Source of the DNA: Methyloferula stellata AR4
Lineage (GTDB): Bacteria > Pseudomonadota > Alphaproteobacteria > Rhizobiales > Beijerinckiaceae
DNA length: 64,000 bases
Direction of reading: 5' to 3'
NCBI RefSeq assembly: GCF_000385335.1
Contig: NZ_ARWA01000001.1
Location: 3,798,001 to 3,862,000, forward strand
Made by a program: the position numbers and the translations under genes. Positions 17,355-25,651 of the stretch are shown in pieces (the stretch's first letter is position 1; each line of letters begins with the position of its first letter). The notes beneath the pieces are model-generated. The model ran no database searches, was not told where the DNA came from, and saw only the letters and a list, made by a program, of their open reading frames with translations.

Positions 17355-17463
17355 AGCGTATGTCCCTAAGGTTGACTGAAAAATACGGGGGACATACCGG
17401 ATTTTCGCCGGTACGGCAGAGCGGCATGATGCCTTTAGACGGATGGCGGTCTAATCTGACGTA
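17355..17463 (-). promoter_or_regulatory. Structured 5' leader of flagellin copy 2
   Basis: The same three stems occur as in the other flagellin leader: TTAGAC/GTCTAA (17435-17440 with 17449-17454, loop changed in length), TACCGG/CCGGTA (17395-17400 with 17408-17413) and GTATGTCCC/GGGACATAC (17358-17366 with 17389-17397), which includes the Shine-Dalgarno bases. Stems are kept while loops vary, which argues for a functional RNA structure. Confidence 0.65.
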
Positions 17464-17509
17464 TCGCGACCTTAGCCCGAAAGATTTACCGCGGTATTAA
17501 CGCAAGCTT

Positions 17510-18244
17510 TTAAGAGTAAGACCTCACGAGACTCCCAATCAACATGTTCCAACCGTCAATCAATATGAAGAATAAAATCTTAACGGGCAGCGAAATGACT
17601 GACGGCGGCAGCATCATCATGCCCATCGACATGGTTAAAGTCGATACGATCATGTCGATGACTAGAAACGGGAGCGCGATCAGAAAGCCCATCTCGAAGC
17701 CGCGCCGCAATTCTGAGATCATGAAGGCCGGAATCAGAATCCGAAGATCGACGACGGTCCGGTCCGCCGGTTTGAGCGAATCTTTGGCGAGGTCTTCGAA
17801 AAGCTTCAGATCCTTGTCGCGCACCTGACTCAGCATGAACTCGCGAAACGGCTCGACGATTTTCGGAAATGCCTCCTGTTCGGTGAGTGTATTCTCCATC
17901 AATGGCCTGACGCCGTTTTGCCACGCCGCATCGAAGGTCGGCGCCATGACAAAGAATGTCATGAATAAAGACAGACTGATCAGGACGAGATTGGCCGGCG
18001 TGCTTTGCAGGCCAAGGCCAGAGCGCAAAAACGACAATGCAACGACGAAACGCGTAAAACTCGTCACCATGACGAGGAGGCCCGGCGCCACTGACAAAAC
18101 CGTGAGCAGCGCGACGAGCTGGATGATCCGCCCGGCCGCCGTACCTCCACCCGCCGGAAGCAAGCTATTGAGATCGGGTGTTTGAGCCGCCACGCCGGTC
18201 GCACCGGCGAGGATTAGAACCAAGGCGATGATCCAAGCCTTCAT
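17510..18244 (-). CDS. fliP: Flagellar export gate protein FliP
   Basis: FliP is a pore-forming subunit of the flagellar export gate. The 244-residue product begins with a cleavable signal peptide. It carries the family signatures SVAPGLLVMVTSFTRFVVAL, FLRSGLGLQSTPANLVLISL, IPAFMISELRRGFEMGFLI and VDMIVSTLTMSMGMMMLPP. It overlaps fliL by four bases (18241-18244) and ends 155 bases before the flagellin gene. It is the last gene of the long basal-body operon that begins with flgB. Confidence 0.97.
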   Translation of the reverse strand: MKAWIIALVLILAGATGVAAQTPDLNSLLPAGGGTAAGRIIQLVALLTVLSVAPGLLVMVTSFTRFVVALSFLRSGLGLQSTPANLVLISLSLFMTFFVMAPTFDAAWQNGVRPLMENTLTEQEAFPKIVEPFREFMLSQVRDKDLKLFEDLAKDSLKPADRTVVDLRILIPAFMISELRRGFEMGFLIALPFLVIDMIVSTLTMSMGMMMLPPSVISLPVKILFFILIDGWNMLIGSLVRSYS

Positions 18245-18741
18245 TGCACCACAAGGCTTTCGATCACGAGTTCACGCACGCGGCCATCCGATCTCACGAT
18301 CGCGCGGTCGTTCAAATCCTCTCGAAGATGCTGCAAGCCGCTTGGGCCGCTAAGTTGCAGAATCGATAGAGTCTGCAGAAAGCCCAAAATATCCGCCGAA
18401 ATTTCCGCCGCCATCACATCCGGCTTTTCGACCGATGCCGGATCAAAAACGATCGCTGCCTGCAACCTGACCCACGTGTCCGAAGTCTGGCCTATATTGG
18501 TCACGATCGGCGGCAGATCGCGCATATTCGTATTCTCGATGCGGGCTGGATTCGGAACCTCGGCGACCTCCTTGGCAACCGGACCCAGCATTTCCTTCGC
18601 CTGCGACGTCAGATAAAGGCCGAACGCCGCCCCGAGGCCGCCGGCGACAAGCGTCAAGGCGACCATCATGGCAAACCAAACCGTCACCGTCATTTTCCCG
18701 GTGGCAGCAGATCCCGTTACGCTCGCCTCATCCGAAGCCAT
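18241..18741 (-). CDS. fliL: Flagellar basal body-associated protein FliL
   Basis: FliL is a single-span inner-membrane protein near the stator that supports torque. The 166-residue protein has a membrane helix at about 18-40 and a periplasmic FliL domain with MRDLPPIVTNIG and WVRLQAAIVFD. The C-terminus is VRELVIESLVVQ, the usual end of FliL. It overlaps fliP at its 3' end and follows flgH after 23 bases. Confidence 0.9.
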   Translation of the reverse strand: MASDEASVTGSAATGKMTVTVWFAMMVALTLVAGGLGAAFGLYLTSQAKEMLGPVAKEVAEVPNPARIENTNMRDLPPIVTNIGQTSDTWVRLQAAIVFDPASVEKPDVMAAEISADILGFLQTLSILQLSGPSGLQHLREDLNDRAIVRSDGRVRELVIESLVVQ

Positions 18742-18764
18742 GATGCCGGAGCCCTCGTCCCGCT

Positions 18765-19466
18765 CTAAAAGGGTTTCAAACGATCGTAGATCTGCTGCAA
18801 CAGAGCCGGTTGTTGAACCTCCATGATCCGCCCACGGCCGCCATAGGAGATGCGGGCCTCCGCGACCTTGTCATAGGAGATCGTATTGTTGCGCGAGATA
18901 TCGCGCGGCCGGATAATGCCCGCGACATTCAAAAGCCTGAGCTCGAAGTTCACGCGCACTTCCTGCGACCCGCTGACGACCAAATTGCCATTAGGCAAGA
19001 CGTCGGACACAACCGCCGCGACCGACAATTGGATCTTTTCAGACCGGTCGATATTTCCCTGGCCCTTCGTCGACGACAGCGATTCGGAGGTGACAGTCGG
19101 CTTGAACTCGCTCTGCGTATTGTTCTGCTGCAACTTCCAGTCGAAGCCCGTGTTGATGACCGAGTCCAAAGAGCGGTCCGTGGCATTGCCGAAAGTAGCG
19201 CTGTCGTTGATCGCAATATTGATGGTCACGACATCGCCGATTTGCGTGGCGCGCGGATCGCTGAAAATATTGGACTTGTTGCCGTCCCATATGGATGCTG
19301 ATTTGTGTTTCGGACTCGCAACGAAAAGTGCGCTGGCCGTCGGCTGCATATCGACCGCAAGCCCCGTGCCGACAGGCGTCATTTTCGGCTCTGTTCCGAT
19401 TTCCCGGATATCGCCTGCACATCCCCCGAGCGAAATGGCAAGGAAGATAGACAAGAGATATCGCAT
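18765..19466 (-). CDS. flgH: Flagellar L-ring lipoprotein FlgH
   Basis: FlgH forms the outer-membrane L ring. The signal sequence ends in a lipobox, SLGGCAGD, with cysteine at about residue 16. The body contains SIWDGNKSNIFSDPRATQIG, DVVTINIAINDSATF and VSGSQEVRVNFELRLLNVAG, followed by GIIRPRDISRNNTI, all typical of FlgH. Length is 233 residues. It follows motE without a gap and precedes fliL. Confidence 0.96.
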   Translation of the reverse strand: MRYLLSIFLAISLGGCAGDIREIGTEPKMTPVGTGLAVDMQPTASALFVASPKHKSASIWDGNKSNIFSDPRATQIGDVVTINIAINDSATFGNATDRSLDSVINTGFDWKLQQNNTQSEFKPTVTSESLSSTKGQGNIDRSEKIQLSVAAVVSDVLPNGNLVVSGSQEVRVNFELRLLNVAGIIRPRDISRNNTISYDKVAEARISYGGRGRIMEVQQPALLQQIYDRLKPF

Positions 19467-20036
19467 CTAAGACTTCTTTCCGTCCTGCGCCGTGACACCC
19501 GCCATCGTATTCGTCAGGCGGGCCGCACGGCCAGGTTCGATCTCGTTGAGAATGGCACTCGCCGTCCGCGGCGGCAGCTTCGTCAATAAAGTCGCTGCCA
19601 TATCGTCGTCCATGGCCGAAAGCTGCAAGGCGGCCGCTTCGGGGCGCATGCGCGAATAGATCGCCACAACACCGTCTTCGGCCTTCTTCATGACCTCTTC
19701 GCGCTTTTTCAGCCATTGCTCATATTCGGCGCGCTTGGCTTCGAGTTCTGCGATGCGTTGCTTGACCTGCTCTTCAAGTTCGATGAGCTTCGCTGCCTGC
19801 CACGCCGCTCGCGCATCGCCGGCCGTCGCAGCATTGTTCGAACAGAACCGTTGGATATCCGTCATTGGGGACTTGCTATCGATTGAAGATGGCAACGCGA
19901 GATTTTTCGGCTCGGGTGGCTTCAAAGCCTGCTCGGCTTTCTTTGGCTCAAGACAAAGCCCGGCATTGCCGAAACCCATCGCAGCCAGCGCCAGCAGGAT
20001 CCCAAACAGCGTCGAATGAAATTGAGCCAGGTTCAT
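19467..20036 (-). CDS. motE: MotE-like periplasmic chaperone of MotC
   Basis: MotE is a rhizobial periplasmic protein that stabilises MotC. The 189-residue product has a signal peptide (about 1-29) and a coiled coil rich in lysine and glutamate (about 80-120, LIELEEQVKQRIAELEAKRA). It ends in an MgtE-N-like helical domain with AAALQLSAMDDDMAATLLTK and PRTASAILNEIEPGRAARL. It lies between flgI and flgH, the usual rhizobial position. Assignment rests on architecture and position together. Confidence 0.88.
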   Translation of the reverse strand: MNLAQFHSTLFGILLALAAMGFGNAGLCLEPKKAEQALKPPEPKNLALPSSIDSKSPMTDIQRFCSNNAATAGDARAAWQAAKLIELEEQVKQRIAELEAKRAEYEQWLKKREEVMKKAEDGVVAIYSRMRPEAAALQLSAMDDDMAATLLTKLPPRTASAILNEIEPGRAARLTNTMAGVTAQDGKKS

Positions 20037-20107
20037 ATCGACTTCACTTAATCCGCTTCAAAGCGCATGGAACAAAGCGGACAGTGATTTGAAGTTTCTG
20101 CCTGGCC

Positions 20108-20132
20108 GCAATGCTGAAAACGCATTGCGGAA
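20108..20132 (-). terminator. Hairpin between flgI and motE
   Basis: CCGCAATGC and GCATTGCGG form a perfect nine-base stem with a seven-base loop (20108-20116 with 20124-20132) in the 147-base gap inside the basal-body operon. No T tract follows, so partial termination or mRNA processing is more likely than full termination. Confidence 0.35.
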
Positions 20133-20183
20133 CGTTGCAAAATAAGCTTGCGCCGGGCTGGGCTGACGCGGCGCGCGGACCGA

Positions 20184-21281
20184 TTATTGAACGACGAGAT
20201 CAGCCTGCAACGCGCCCGAGGTTTTGATCGCCTGCAGGATCGAGATAATTCCCGATGGTTTCAATCCGATCCGGTTGAGCCCTGCGACCAGAATCCGCAG
20301 GCTCGTCCCATTCAAGATCACCACTGGACCACCCTGTTGCGACGCCTCGATATCCGTCCGCGGCACGACGACGGTTTTTCCTCGCGAGAACGGTGCCGGC
20401 TGAGAGACGACAGGGGTTTCGGTAATCCGCACGGTCAGGTTTCCATGCGTGACGGCGACCGTTGAAATTTGCACGTCCTGACCGATCACGATCGTGCCGC
20501 TGCGCGAATCCATGACGACACGGGCCGGCGAATCGGCTTGAACCGTGAGATCCCCGATTTCGGCCATGAAACGCGCCGTTGTGACATGCGGTGGCTTTTC
20601 CAACGCGACCGATTTCTGATCCTGTTCGCGTGCAACGCGCATTCCGTAATGTTCGACCGAATAGCCATTGATCGCATCGGCGATCCGGACGGCCGTGTTG
20701 AAATCCGGATTTTTCAGATCGAGCGTCAGTTTGGCGATGTCCTGCAATGTTCCAGGCACCTCGCGCTCGATCAAAGCCCCATTCGGAATGCGTCCGGTGG
20801 TCGGCACATTTTGCGTAACGCTTTCCGCCTGTCCGGTCGCAGCGAAGCCGGTGACGGCAAGCGAACCTTGTGCGACGGCGTAAGTCTGTCCATCAAGACC
20901 GTTCAGAGAGGTCATAAGCAAGGTGCCGCCGAGAAGCGATGTTGCATCGCCCATCGACGAGACCGTGACATCGATCCTCGAACCGGCACTCACGTAAGGC
21001 GGCAGATCCGCCGTCACGATGACGGCCGCCACGTTGCGCGTCCTGAGAGACGTCCCACGTACGTTGATCCCCATGCGGTCCAACATGGATTGGATCGATT
21101 GTTCCGTGAACGTCGAATTGCGCAGCGTGTCGCCTGTGCTTTGCAGGCCGACCACAAGGCCGTAGCCGAGCAACTGATTGTCGCGCACGCCCTCGAGTTG
21201 GGAAATATCCTTGATCCTCACCGCGGCATCGGCGCCGAACCCAGCAAGGCATAGAGAGAACACAAGAAAAAAACGGAACAT
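20184..21281 (-). CDS. flgI: Flagellar P-ring protein FlgI
   Basis: FlgI makes the periplasmic P ring around the rod. After a signal peptide (about 1-19) the mature part starts AVRIKDISQLEGVRDNQLLG and continues with YGLVVGLQSTGDTLRNSTF. Further matches are SQPAPFSRGKTVVVPRT and the C-terminal GTSLRILVAGLNRIGLKP. Length is 365 residues. It starts within one base of the flgA stop, so the pair is coupled. Confidence 0.97.
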   Translation of the reverse strand: MFRFFLVFSLCLAGFGADAAVRIKDISQLEGVRDNQLLGYGLVVGLQSTGDTLRNSTFTEQSIQSMLDRMGINVRGTSLRTRNVAAVIVTADLPPYVSAGSRIDVTVSSMGDATSLLGGTLLMTSLNGLDGQTYAVAQGSLAVTGFAATGQAESVTQNVPTTGRIPNGALIEREVPGTLQDIAKLTLDLKNPDFNTAVRIADAINGYSVEHYGMRVAREQDQKSVALEKPPHVTTARFMAEIGDLTVQADSPARVVMDSRSGTIVIGQDVQISTVAVTHGNLTVRITETPVVSQPAPFSRGKTVVVPRTDIEASQQGGPVVILNGTSLRILVAGLNRIGLKPSGIISILQAIKTSGALQADLVVQ

Positions 21282-21763
21282 CAGCCGCCGCTCACGCTAA
21301 CTGATCCATCAGGCTGCACGACACCCGAAATGGTCAGGCCGCTATCGAGATTGCGAACCGAAACGACATCGCCGGCTCCGCCAGCCTGGAGAGCCGACCC
21401 ATAGGTCGTAATGGTCAAGCCGGCTTCGCTGTAAACGACGCGCACCCTTTCTCCATTTATGACGAGCCGGGGCTCGCCTATGGCAGTGACTGGGATGGGC
21501 ATGCCCGGCAGCAAAGTACGCCGAGCGATTTTGCCGACAAGCGCGGCACGCGAGTCGATGACACCGCCCTTGGGCGGGAACGGACTCGTGGAAAAATCGT
21601 GCTCGACGATCCAGCTTTCGCGAATGATATCGTTCGGATAAATCGTCACGTTCGGCACCGGCAAAAGAAACTCGTCTGCCGCCACCACCTGCGCCTCGAG
21701 CGACGCAAAGCCTGCCATGACCAGACAAAGGACAGCGCGCCTGAAAACCGCGATCAGCATCAC
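21281..21763 (-). CDS. flgA: Flagellar P-ring assembly chaperone FlgA
   Basis: FlgA is the periplasmic chaperone for P-ring assembly. The 160-residue protein has a signal peptide and an SAF-type domain with [35 protein letters not shown] and [16 protein letters not shown]-terminal strand includes [15 protein letters not shown]. It overlaps flgG by four bases and flgI by one base. It is shorter than enteric FlgA (about 220), as usual in alphaproteobacteria. Confidence 0.93.
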   Translation of the reverse strand: MMLIAVFRRAVLCLVMAGFASLEAQVVAADEFLLPVPNVTIYPNDIIRESWIVEHDFSTSPFPPKGGVIDSRAALVGKIARRTLLPGMPIPVTAIGEPRLVINGERVRVVYSEAGLTITTYGSALQAGGAGDVVSVRNLDSGLTISGVVQPDGSVSVSGG

Positions 21764-22551
21764 GACCCCATGTTTTTCGACACGGTGCTTTCCATTTCGT
21801 CCGCAGCCGTGATGACCTTGGAATTCATTTCATAGGCGCGTTGAGCCGCGATCAGATCGGTAATTTCCTTGACCGGGTCGACATTCGAGGCTTCCAGATA
21901 GCCTTGGCTGACCGTCGCAAAACCGGGATCGCCGGGAACGCCCGCCACCGGCGTGCCGGATGCTTCCGTCTGCTGATAAAGATTGCCGCCTAAGGGATTG
22001 AGACCCGCTTCATTAGGGAAATTCGCTATCGTCAATTGACCTAGCTGCTGCGGCTGGGTCTGACCGCTTAAAGTCACCGCAACCTGGCCGGATTGGTTCA
22101 CCGACACACTCACCGCATTGGTCGGAATGAGCATGGTCGGCTGCAAGAGATAACCGTCGCCGGTCACGATTTGACCCGTCGCATTCGTATTGAAGGATCC
22201 GGCGCGGGTATAGAGCGTATCGCCATTCGGGCCCGTCACCTGAAACCAGCCGCGGCCGTTGAGCGCAAGGTCGAGCTGATTGCCTGTCGTCGTCAACGAC
22301 CCTTGAGTCATCAGGTTGCGAATGGAGGCAGTGCGGACACCAAGACCGAGCTGCGCGCCTTCTGGCACCGTATTATCCTGGCCTCGGCTGGAGACGCCTT
22401 GAAGGCGCTCGGCCTGATAAATGAGATCCGTGAATTCAGCGCGCGCGCGCTTGAAACCGGTGGTGTTTATATTGGCGATGTTATTGGCAATGACCTCGAC
22501 ATTCAACTGCTGGGCAGCCATGCCAGTCGCCGCGATCGACAAAACTCTCAT
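21760..22551 (-). CDS. flgG: Flagellar distal rod protein FlgG
   Basis: FlgG forms the distal rod. The 263-residue sequence opens [20 protein letters not shown] with [19 protein letters not shown] next. It has [20 protein letters not shown] in the middle and ends with the rod helix [19 protein letters not shown] and [13 protein letters not shown]. The length is close to the 260 residues of the family. It lies downstream of fliE and is coupled to flgA. Confidence 0.97.
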   Translation of the reverse strand: MRVLSIAATGMAAQQLNVEVIANNIANINTTGFKRARAEFTDLIYQAERLQGVSSRGQDNTVPEGAQLGLGVRTASIRNLMTQGSLTTTGNQLDLALNGRGWFQVTGPNGDTLYTRAGSFNTNATGQIVTGDGYLLQPTMLIPTNAVSVSVNQSGQVAVTLSGQTQPQQLGQLTIANFPNEAGLNPLGGNLYQQTEASGTPVAGVPGDPGFATVSQGYLEASNVDPVKEITDLIAAQRAYEMNSKVITAADEMESTVSKNMGS

Positions 22552-22638
22552 CCGTTTTCCTTCACAGCGTGATCATTTCATATTCAATCTGGCGACTTCC
22601 ACTTTGATGCCGCCGCTCTCATTTTTCGAAGCGAGAGC

Positions 22639-22959
22639 CTAGATCGTCATGCGCGTAATGTCCTGATACGCGGACACAGCCTTGTCGCGGACGGCCAGCG
22701 CGGTTTGCAGACTGCTCTGCGCATCGGATACGGCTTCGACGACCTGTTGAACCGTCGCCTTGCCTTGCAGACCGGAGATGGCGGTGGCTTCCCCGGTTTT
22801 CAGATTGCCTACCGCATCATTGGCGACTTGCGTCAGCATTTGACCGAAATCCCCGATGGCGTTCGCAGCCGTCGTGACAGACGACTTGCCGACCGCCTGA
22901 ATGGAATCGGCCGCGGAAGCGCCGAGAACTGAACCGACGAGAGGAATCGCGCTTATCAT
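22639..22959 (-). CDS. fliE: Flagellar MS ring-rod junction protein FliE
   Basis: FliE links the MS ring to the proximal rod. The 106-residue protein has the FliE pattern GDFGQMLTQVANDAVGNLKT, GEATAISGLQGKATVQQVVE and a C-terminal SLQTALAVRDKAVSAYQDIT helix. It begins one base after the flgC stop, which also fits the conserved flgB-flgC-fliE order. Confidence 0.95.
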   Translation of the reverse strand: MISAIPLVGSVLGASAADSIQAVGKSSVTTAANAIGDFGQMLTQVANDAVGNLKTGEATAISGLQGKATVQQVVEAVSDAQSSLQTALAVRDKAVSAYQDITRMTI

Positions 22960-22960
22960 T

Positions 22961-23380
22961 TTATGAGCTCTTCAATAGATCGAGTGTCATCGTGTATAGA
23001 TCCCGGGCTTCTTTGACGACCTGGAGATTGGCTTCGTAAGACCGGTTGGCCTCTCGCATATCCGCCATTTCCATGATCATGTTGACATTAGGCATCTTGA
23101 CTACGCCCTTGGCGTCGGCGGCCGGATTGCCCGGGTCATATTCACTTCGGAAGGCGGCGCGATCGACGCCGACTTCTCTAACCTTGACGAGTTCCATGCC
23201 TGTCGCCCGATCAAGTTCGTTGTCGAAGGTTATGGTTTTACGGCGATAAGGATTGGATCCCGGCACGCGTCCTGTCGAATTTGCATTGGCCATATTTTCA
23301 GCGACGACGCGCAGGCGGCTGGATTGGACTTCAATACCTGACCCTGCGATCTTGATAGATGCTTCGAGTGGATCGATCAT
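22961..23380 (-). CDS. flgC: Flagellar proximal rod protein FlgC
   Basis: FlgC is a proximal rod subunit. The 139-residue product has the N-terminal SSRLRVVAENMANANSTGRV motif followed by PYRRKTITFDNELD, and the C-terminal MEMADMREANRSYEANLQVV helix. These are diagnostic for the family. It sits three bases after flgB and one base before fliE. Confidence 0.96.
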   Translation of the reverse strand: MIDPLEASIKIAGSGIEVQSSRLRVVAENMANANSTGRVPGSNPYRRKTITFDNELDRATGMELVKVREVGVDRAAFRSEYDPGNPAADAKGVVKMPNVNMIMEMADMREANRSYEANLQVVKEARDLYTMTLDLLKSS

Positions 23381-23383
23381 CTC

Positions 23384-23776
23384 TTATCCCTTCACGCTCG
23401 CCGACAGCATTTGGTTGAAAGCCTTCACAACGGACGTATTCAGCGAATATTCTCGATTGATTTGACCAGCCTTCATCATCTCCTTTTCAGTACCGACCGA
23501 ATTGCCGGAATGAACGACTTCCCAAGGCGCTTCTTCGCTTTGCGCTGCGGAAGCCGGATCCAATGGATCCGTGCCGAGATGGGCTGGATTCGTCGCCGCC
23601 AACTGCAATTGCGCTCCGTCGAAGACGTCTTGGAACTCGCCGATGTCTTTGGCGACATAGCCTGGCGTATTCGCATTCGCGACGTTCTCCGCGATGACGG
23701 CCTGACGGACCGTCAGCCAGCGTGCCTGCTGCGAAGCGAGATCGAAAAGATAAACTGGTCCCACGCAAAGCCCCAT
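23384..23776 (-). CDS. flgB: Flagellar proximal rod protein FlgB
   Basis: FlgB is the first rod subunit. The sequence VYLFDLASQQARWLTVRQAV followed by ENVANANTPGYVAKDIGEF is characteristic, and the C-terminal helix contains INREYSLNTSVVKAFNQML. The frame gives 130 residues from the ATG at 23776. A GTG four codons later (23764) would give an N-terminus GPVYLFDL closer to relatives. No strong Shine-Dalgarno sequence decides between them. It is the first gene of the flgB-to-fliP operon. Confidence 0.93.
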   Translation of the reverse strand: MGLCVGPVYLFDLASQQARWLTVRQAVIAENVANANTPGYVAKDIGEFQDVFDGAQLQLAATNPAHLGTDPLDPASAAQSEEAPWEVVHSGNSVGTEKEMMKAGQINREYSLNTSVVKAFNQMLSASVKG

Positions 23777-23977
23777 TCAGAGTCAATTTCCGTGGTCTTT
23801 CGACATCGAAGATCGGCTCTAACCCCTTCACGTAAAATTACGTATGAAATCTTGCCCCAGGCTGGCGCGTGAGGCCTGGGCGAAGGACCATTTCAGGGTG
23901 TTGCATTTGCGCGAATCGCGGATTTATCCGCCGGCCGCCGCTCTCGTGTTGGAATCGGCGAATTTATAAGAAGCGGC
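23777..23977 (-). promoter_or_regulatory. Upstream region of flgB with a palindrome
   Basis: A palindrome, ACGTAA-AA-TTACGT, lies at 23830-23843, about 54 bases ahead of the flgB ATG, in an AT-rich stretch. It is a plausible operator for the basal-body operon. No confident -35/-10 pair is seen. Confidence 0.35.
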
Positions 23978-24421
23978 CTAATGGCGGCTCTTATTTGGCT
24001 TCGCAAGTCTGGCCGCAGCGATCGCCTGGATAAAGGCTTTGGTTTCTTCTTCGGGGCTCGCGAGCGCATCGTCGAAGGTCATCGCCCGAATCTCCACGCC
24101 GGCATCATAAGTCTGGAGCATCAGATCGAAGAGGATCGTCACCGACTTATGGTGAAACTCCATGCCGAGCGTGACGGCCGGCGGCCGATCCCATTCGAGT
24201 TCAAAAGCAGCCATGGCGCCATAGGTCAGCGTCCCATGCTTGAAAAACAGCTCGACGGACGAATTGACGAGGTCTTGAATATTGGCGAATTGTTCTCTGT
24301 GGATAAAGGTGACGAAATCAGCCAAGTCGATGAGTCGCAGCTCCGCCGCAACATCCTTCAGGCTTTCCGCCAAAGCCTTGGTGCGTAGCAACACCTGGCT
24401 ATCCCTTTGTCTCAACAACAT
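23978..24421 (-). CDS. Uncharacterised protein of rhizobial flagellar clusters
   Basis: This 147-residue soluble protein has no signal or membrane helix. It starts MLLRQRDSQVLLRTKALAES; a helical N-terminal part is followed by a mixed segment with LTYGAMAAFELEWDRPPAV, then VTILFDLMLQTYDAGVE. I know of no named family, though short unknown proteins occur next to flhB in rhizobial flagellar loci. It starts 10 bases after the flhB stop, so it shares the transcript, and a flagellar role is likely from position only. Confidence 0.7.
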   Translation of the reverse strand: MLLRQRDSQVLLRTKALAESLKDVAAELRLIDLADFVTFIHREQFANIQDLVNSSVELFFKHGTLTYGAMAAFELEWDRPPAVTLGMEFHHKSVTILFDLMLQTYDAGVEIRAMTFDDALASPEEETKAFIQAIAAARLAKPNKSRH

Positions 24422-24431
24422 GAAATGGCTC

Positions 24432-25514
24432 TCATTTTCCTATCGTTCGCCGCTTATCGTGAGCATATAGGAAATGGATTAGCTCGGCTACCGCCCGGTA
24501 GAATTCGGGGGGAATCGGATGATCCACTTCGACACTGTCGTACATGGACCTTGCCAAAGCCTTATCTTCCACGACCGGTATCCCGTTTTCTTCCGCTATT
24601 TCGCGTATCTTGAGCGCTATAATATCCTTGCCCTTGGCAAGAACCATAGGCGCACCGCCCTCCTCGCGTACGTAACGTAGGGCAATTGCATAGTGGGTCG
24701 GGTTGGCGACTACCAAGGTCGCGCGCGGCACCGAGGCCATCATACGCTTACGATGACGATCAAGTGCCAATGACCGCAGTCTCGACTTGACCAGGGGATC
24801 ACCCTCGGCCTGCTTCGCTTCGTCTTTCACCTCTTGGCGCGTCATACGCAAACGTTGACGCCAATGATGGCGCGTCCAAAACCAATCCGCGCATGTCAGC
24901 AGAGCCGTGGCAATTGCGATCGCAGCCAAAAGCCGCATCGCGAAACCCAAAATCATGTCGGGGATCGCGTCCGGCTCAAGAAACATGGCGTTGACGACAT
25001 GATCGCGTTGCGCCTGGAGCAAGGCGAACACCACCAAGGCTACGCCCAAAAACTTGAGAACGCTTTTCAGAAATTCGATCTGACCCTGCGATCCAAAAAT
25101 GCGGCTCCAGCCTTGAGCCGGAGAGACACGTGAAAAGTCTGGTTGAATGCGTTGAAAATTAATTTGAAACGGATTTTGCACGAATGAAGCGATAACGCCC
25201 GAGACGCAGAGGATCGCAAAGATCGGGAGCGCAAATTGAAGAAGCGGCATCATCAACAAGCCTAAAACGCCCACTGCATCGAAACCATCTTCGAGACGCA
25301 GACCATTGGCATCGTCAAAAAAGGGCTGAAGCGCCGCGGTCATCGCGATTGCACCGCTTCTCAATACGAATGCGGCAACCAGCAAAAGCGCGGCGAAAGA
25401 GGCAAAGATCGAAAGCTCGCGCGAAACCGGAACCTGACCGCGCTCGATCTCGTCGCGAATGCGCTTTTCCGACGGCTCTTCTGTTTTGCTGTCTTTGTCG
25501 GCTGAATCAGCCAT
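24432..25514 (-). CDS. flhB: Flagellar export specificity-switch protein FlhB
   Basis: FlhB is an export-gate protein that cleaves itself to change substrate specificity after hook completion. The N-terminus DKDSKTEEPSEKRIRDEIER is standard. About four membrane helices follow (about 33-55, 88-110, 140-165, 180-205). The cytoplasmic domain contains the self-cleavage site NPTH in VVANPTHYAIALRYVREEGG, then AKGKDIIALKIREIAEENGI. At 360 residues it is full length. The hook-length regulator FliK is at 8458-10185. Confidence 0.97.
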   Translation of the reverse strand: MADSADKDSKTEEPSEKRIRDEIERGQVPVSRELSIFASFAALLLVAAFVLRSGAIAMTAALQPFFDDANGLRLEDGFDAVGVLGLLMMPLLQFALPIFAILCVSGVIASFVQNPFQINFQRIQPDFSRVSPAQGWSRIFGSQGQIEFLKSVLKFLGVALVVFALLQAQRDHVVNAMFLEPDAIPDMILGFAMRLLAAIAIATALLTCADWFWTRHHWRQRLRMTRQEVKDEAKQAEGDPLVKSRLRSLALDRHRKRMMASVPRATLVVANPTHYAIALRYVREEGGAPMVLAKGKDIIALKIREIAEENGIPVVEDKALARSMYDSVEVDHPIPPEFYRAVAELIHFLYAHDKRRTIGK

Positions 25515-25651
25515 AGCTCTAAATCGCCTGGCCGGACCTGTTCATCTCACCGCACATAGGCCGCTTGCGACGATGAAAGCATTCGAATCAAGCCCGGTGA
25601 CGTTACTGGACACGCGGATCTTCGGACCGCCTCAGCATATAATGATTCGGC

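Noticed and set aside
17440-17520. Possible sigma-28-type flagellin promoter with TAAA and GCGATA
   Set aside because: Spacing and the -10 element fit the flagellar consensus poorly, and the other flagellin leader does not keep both boxes.
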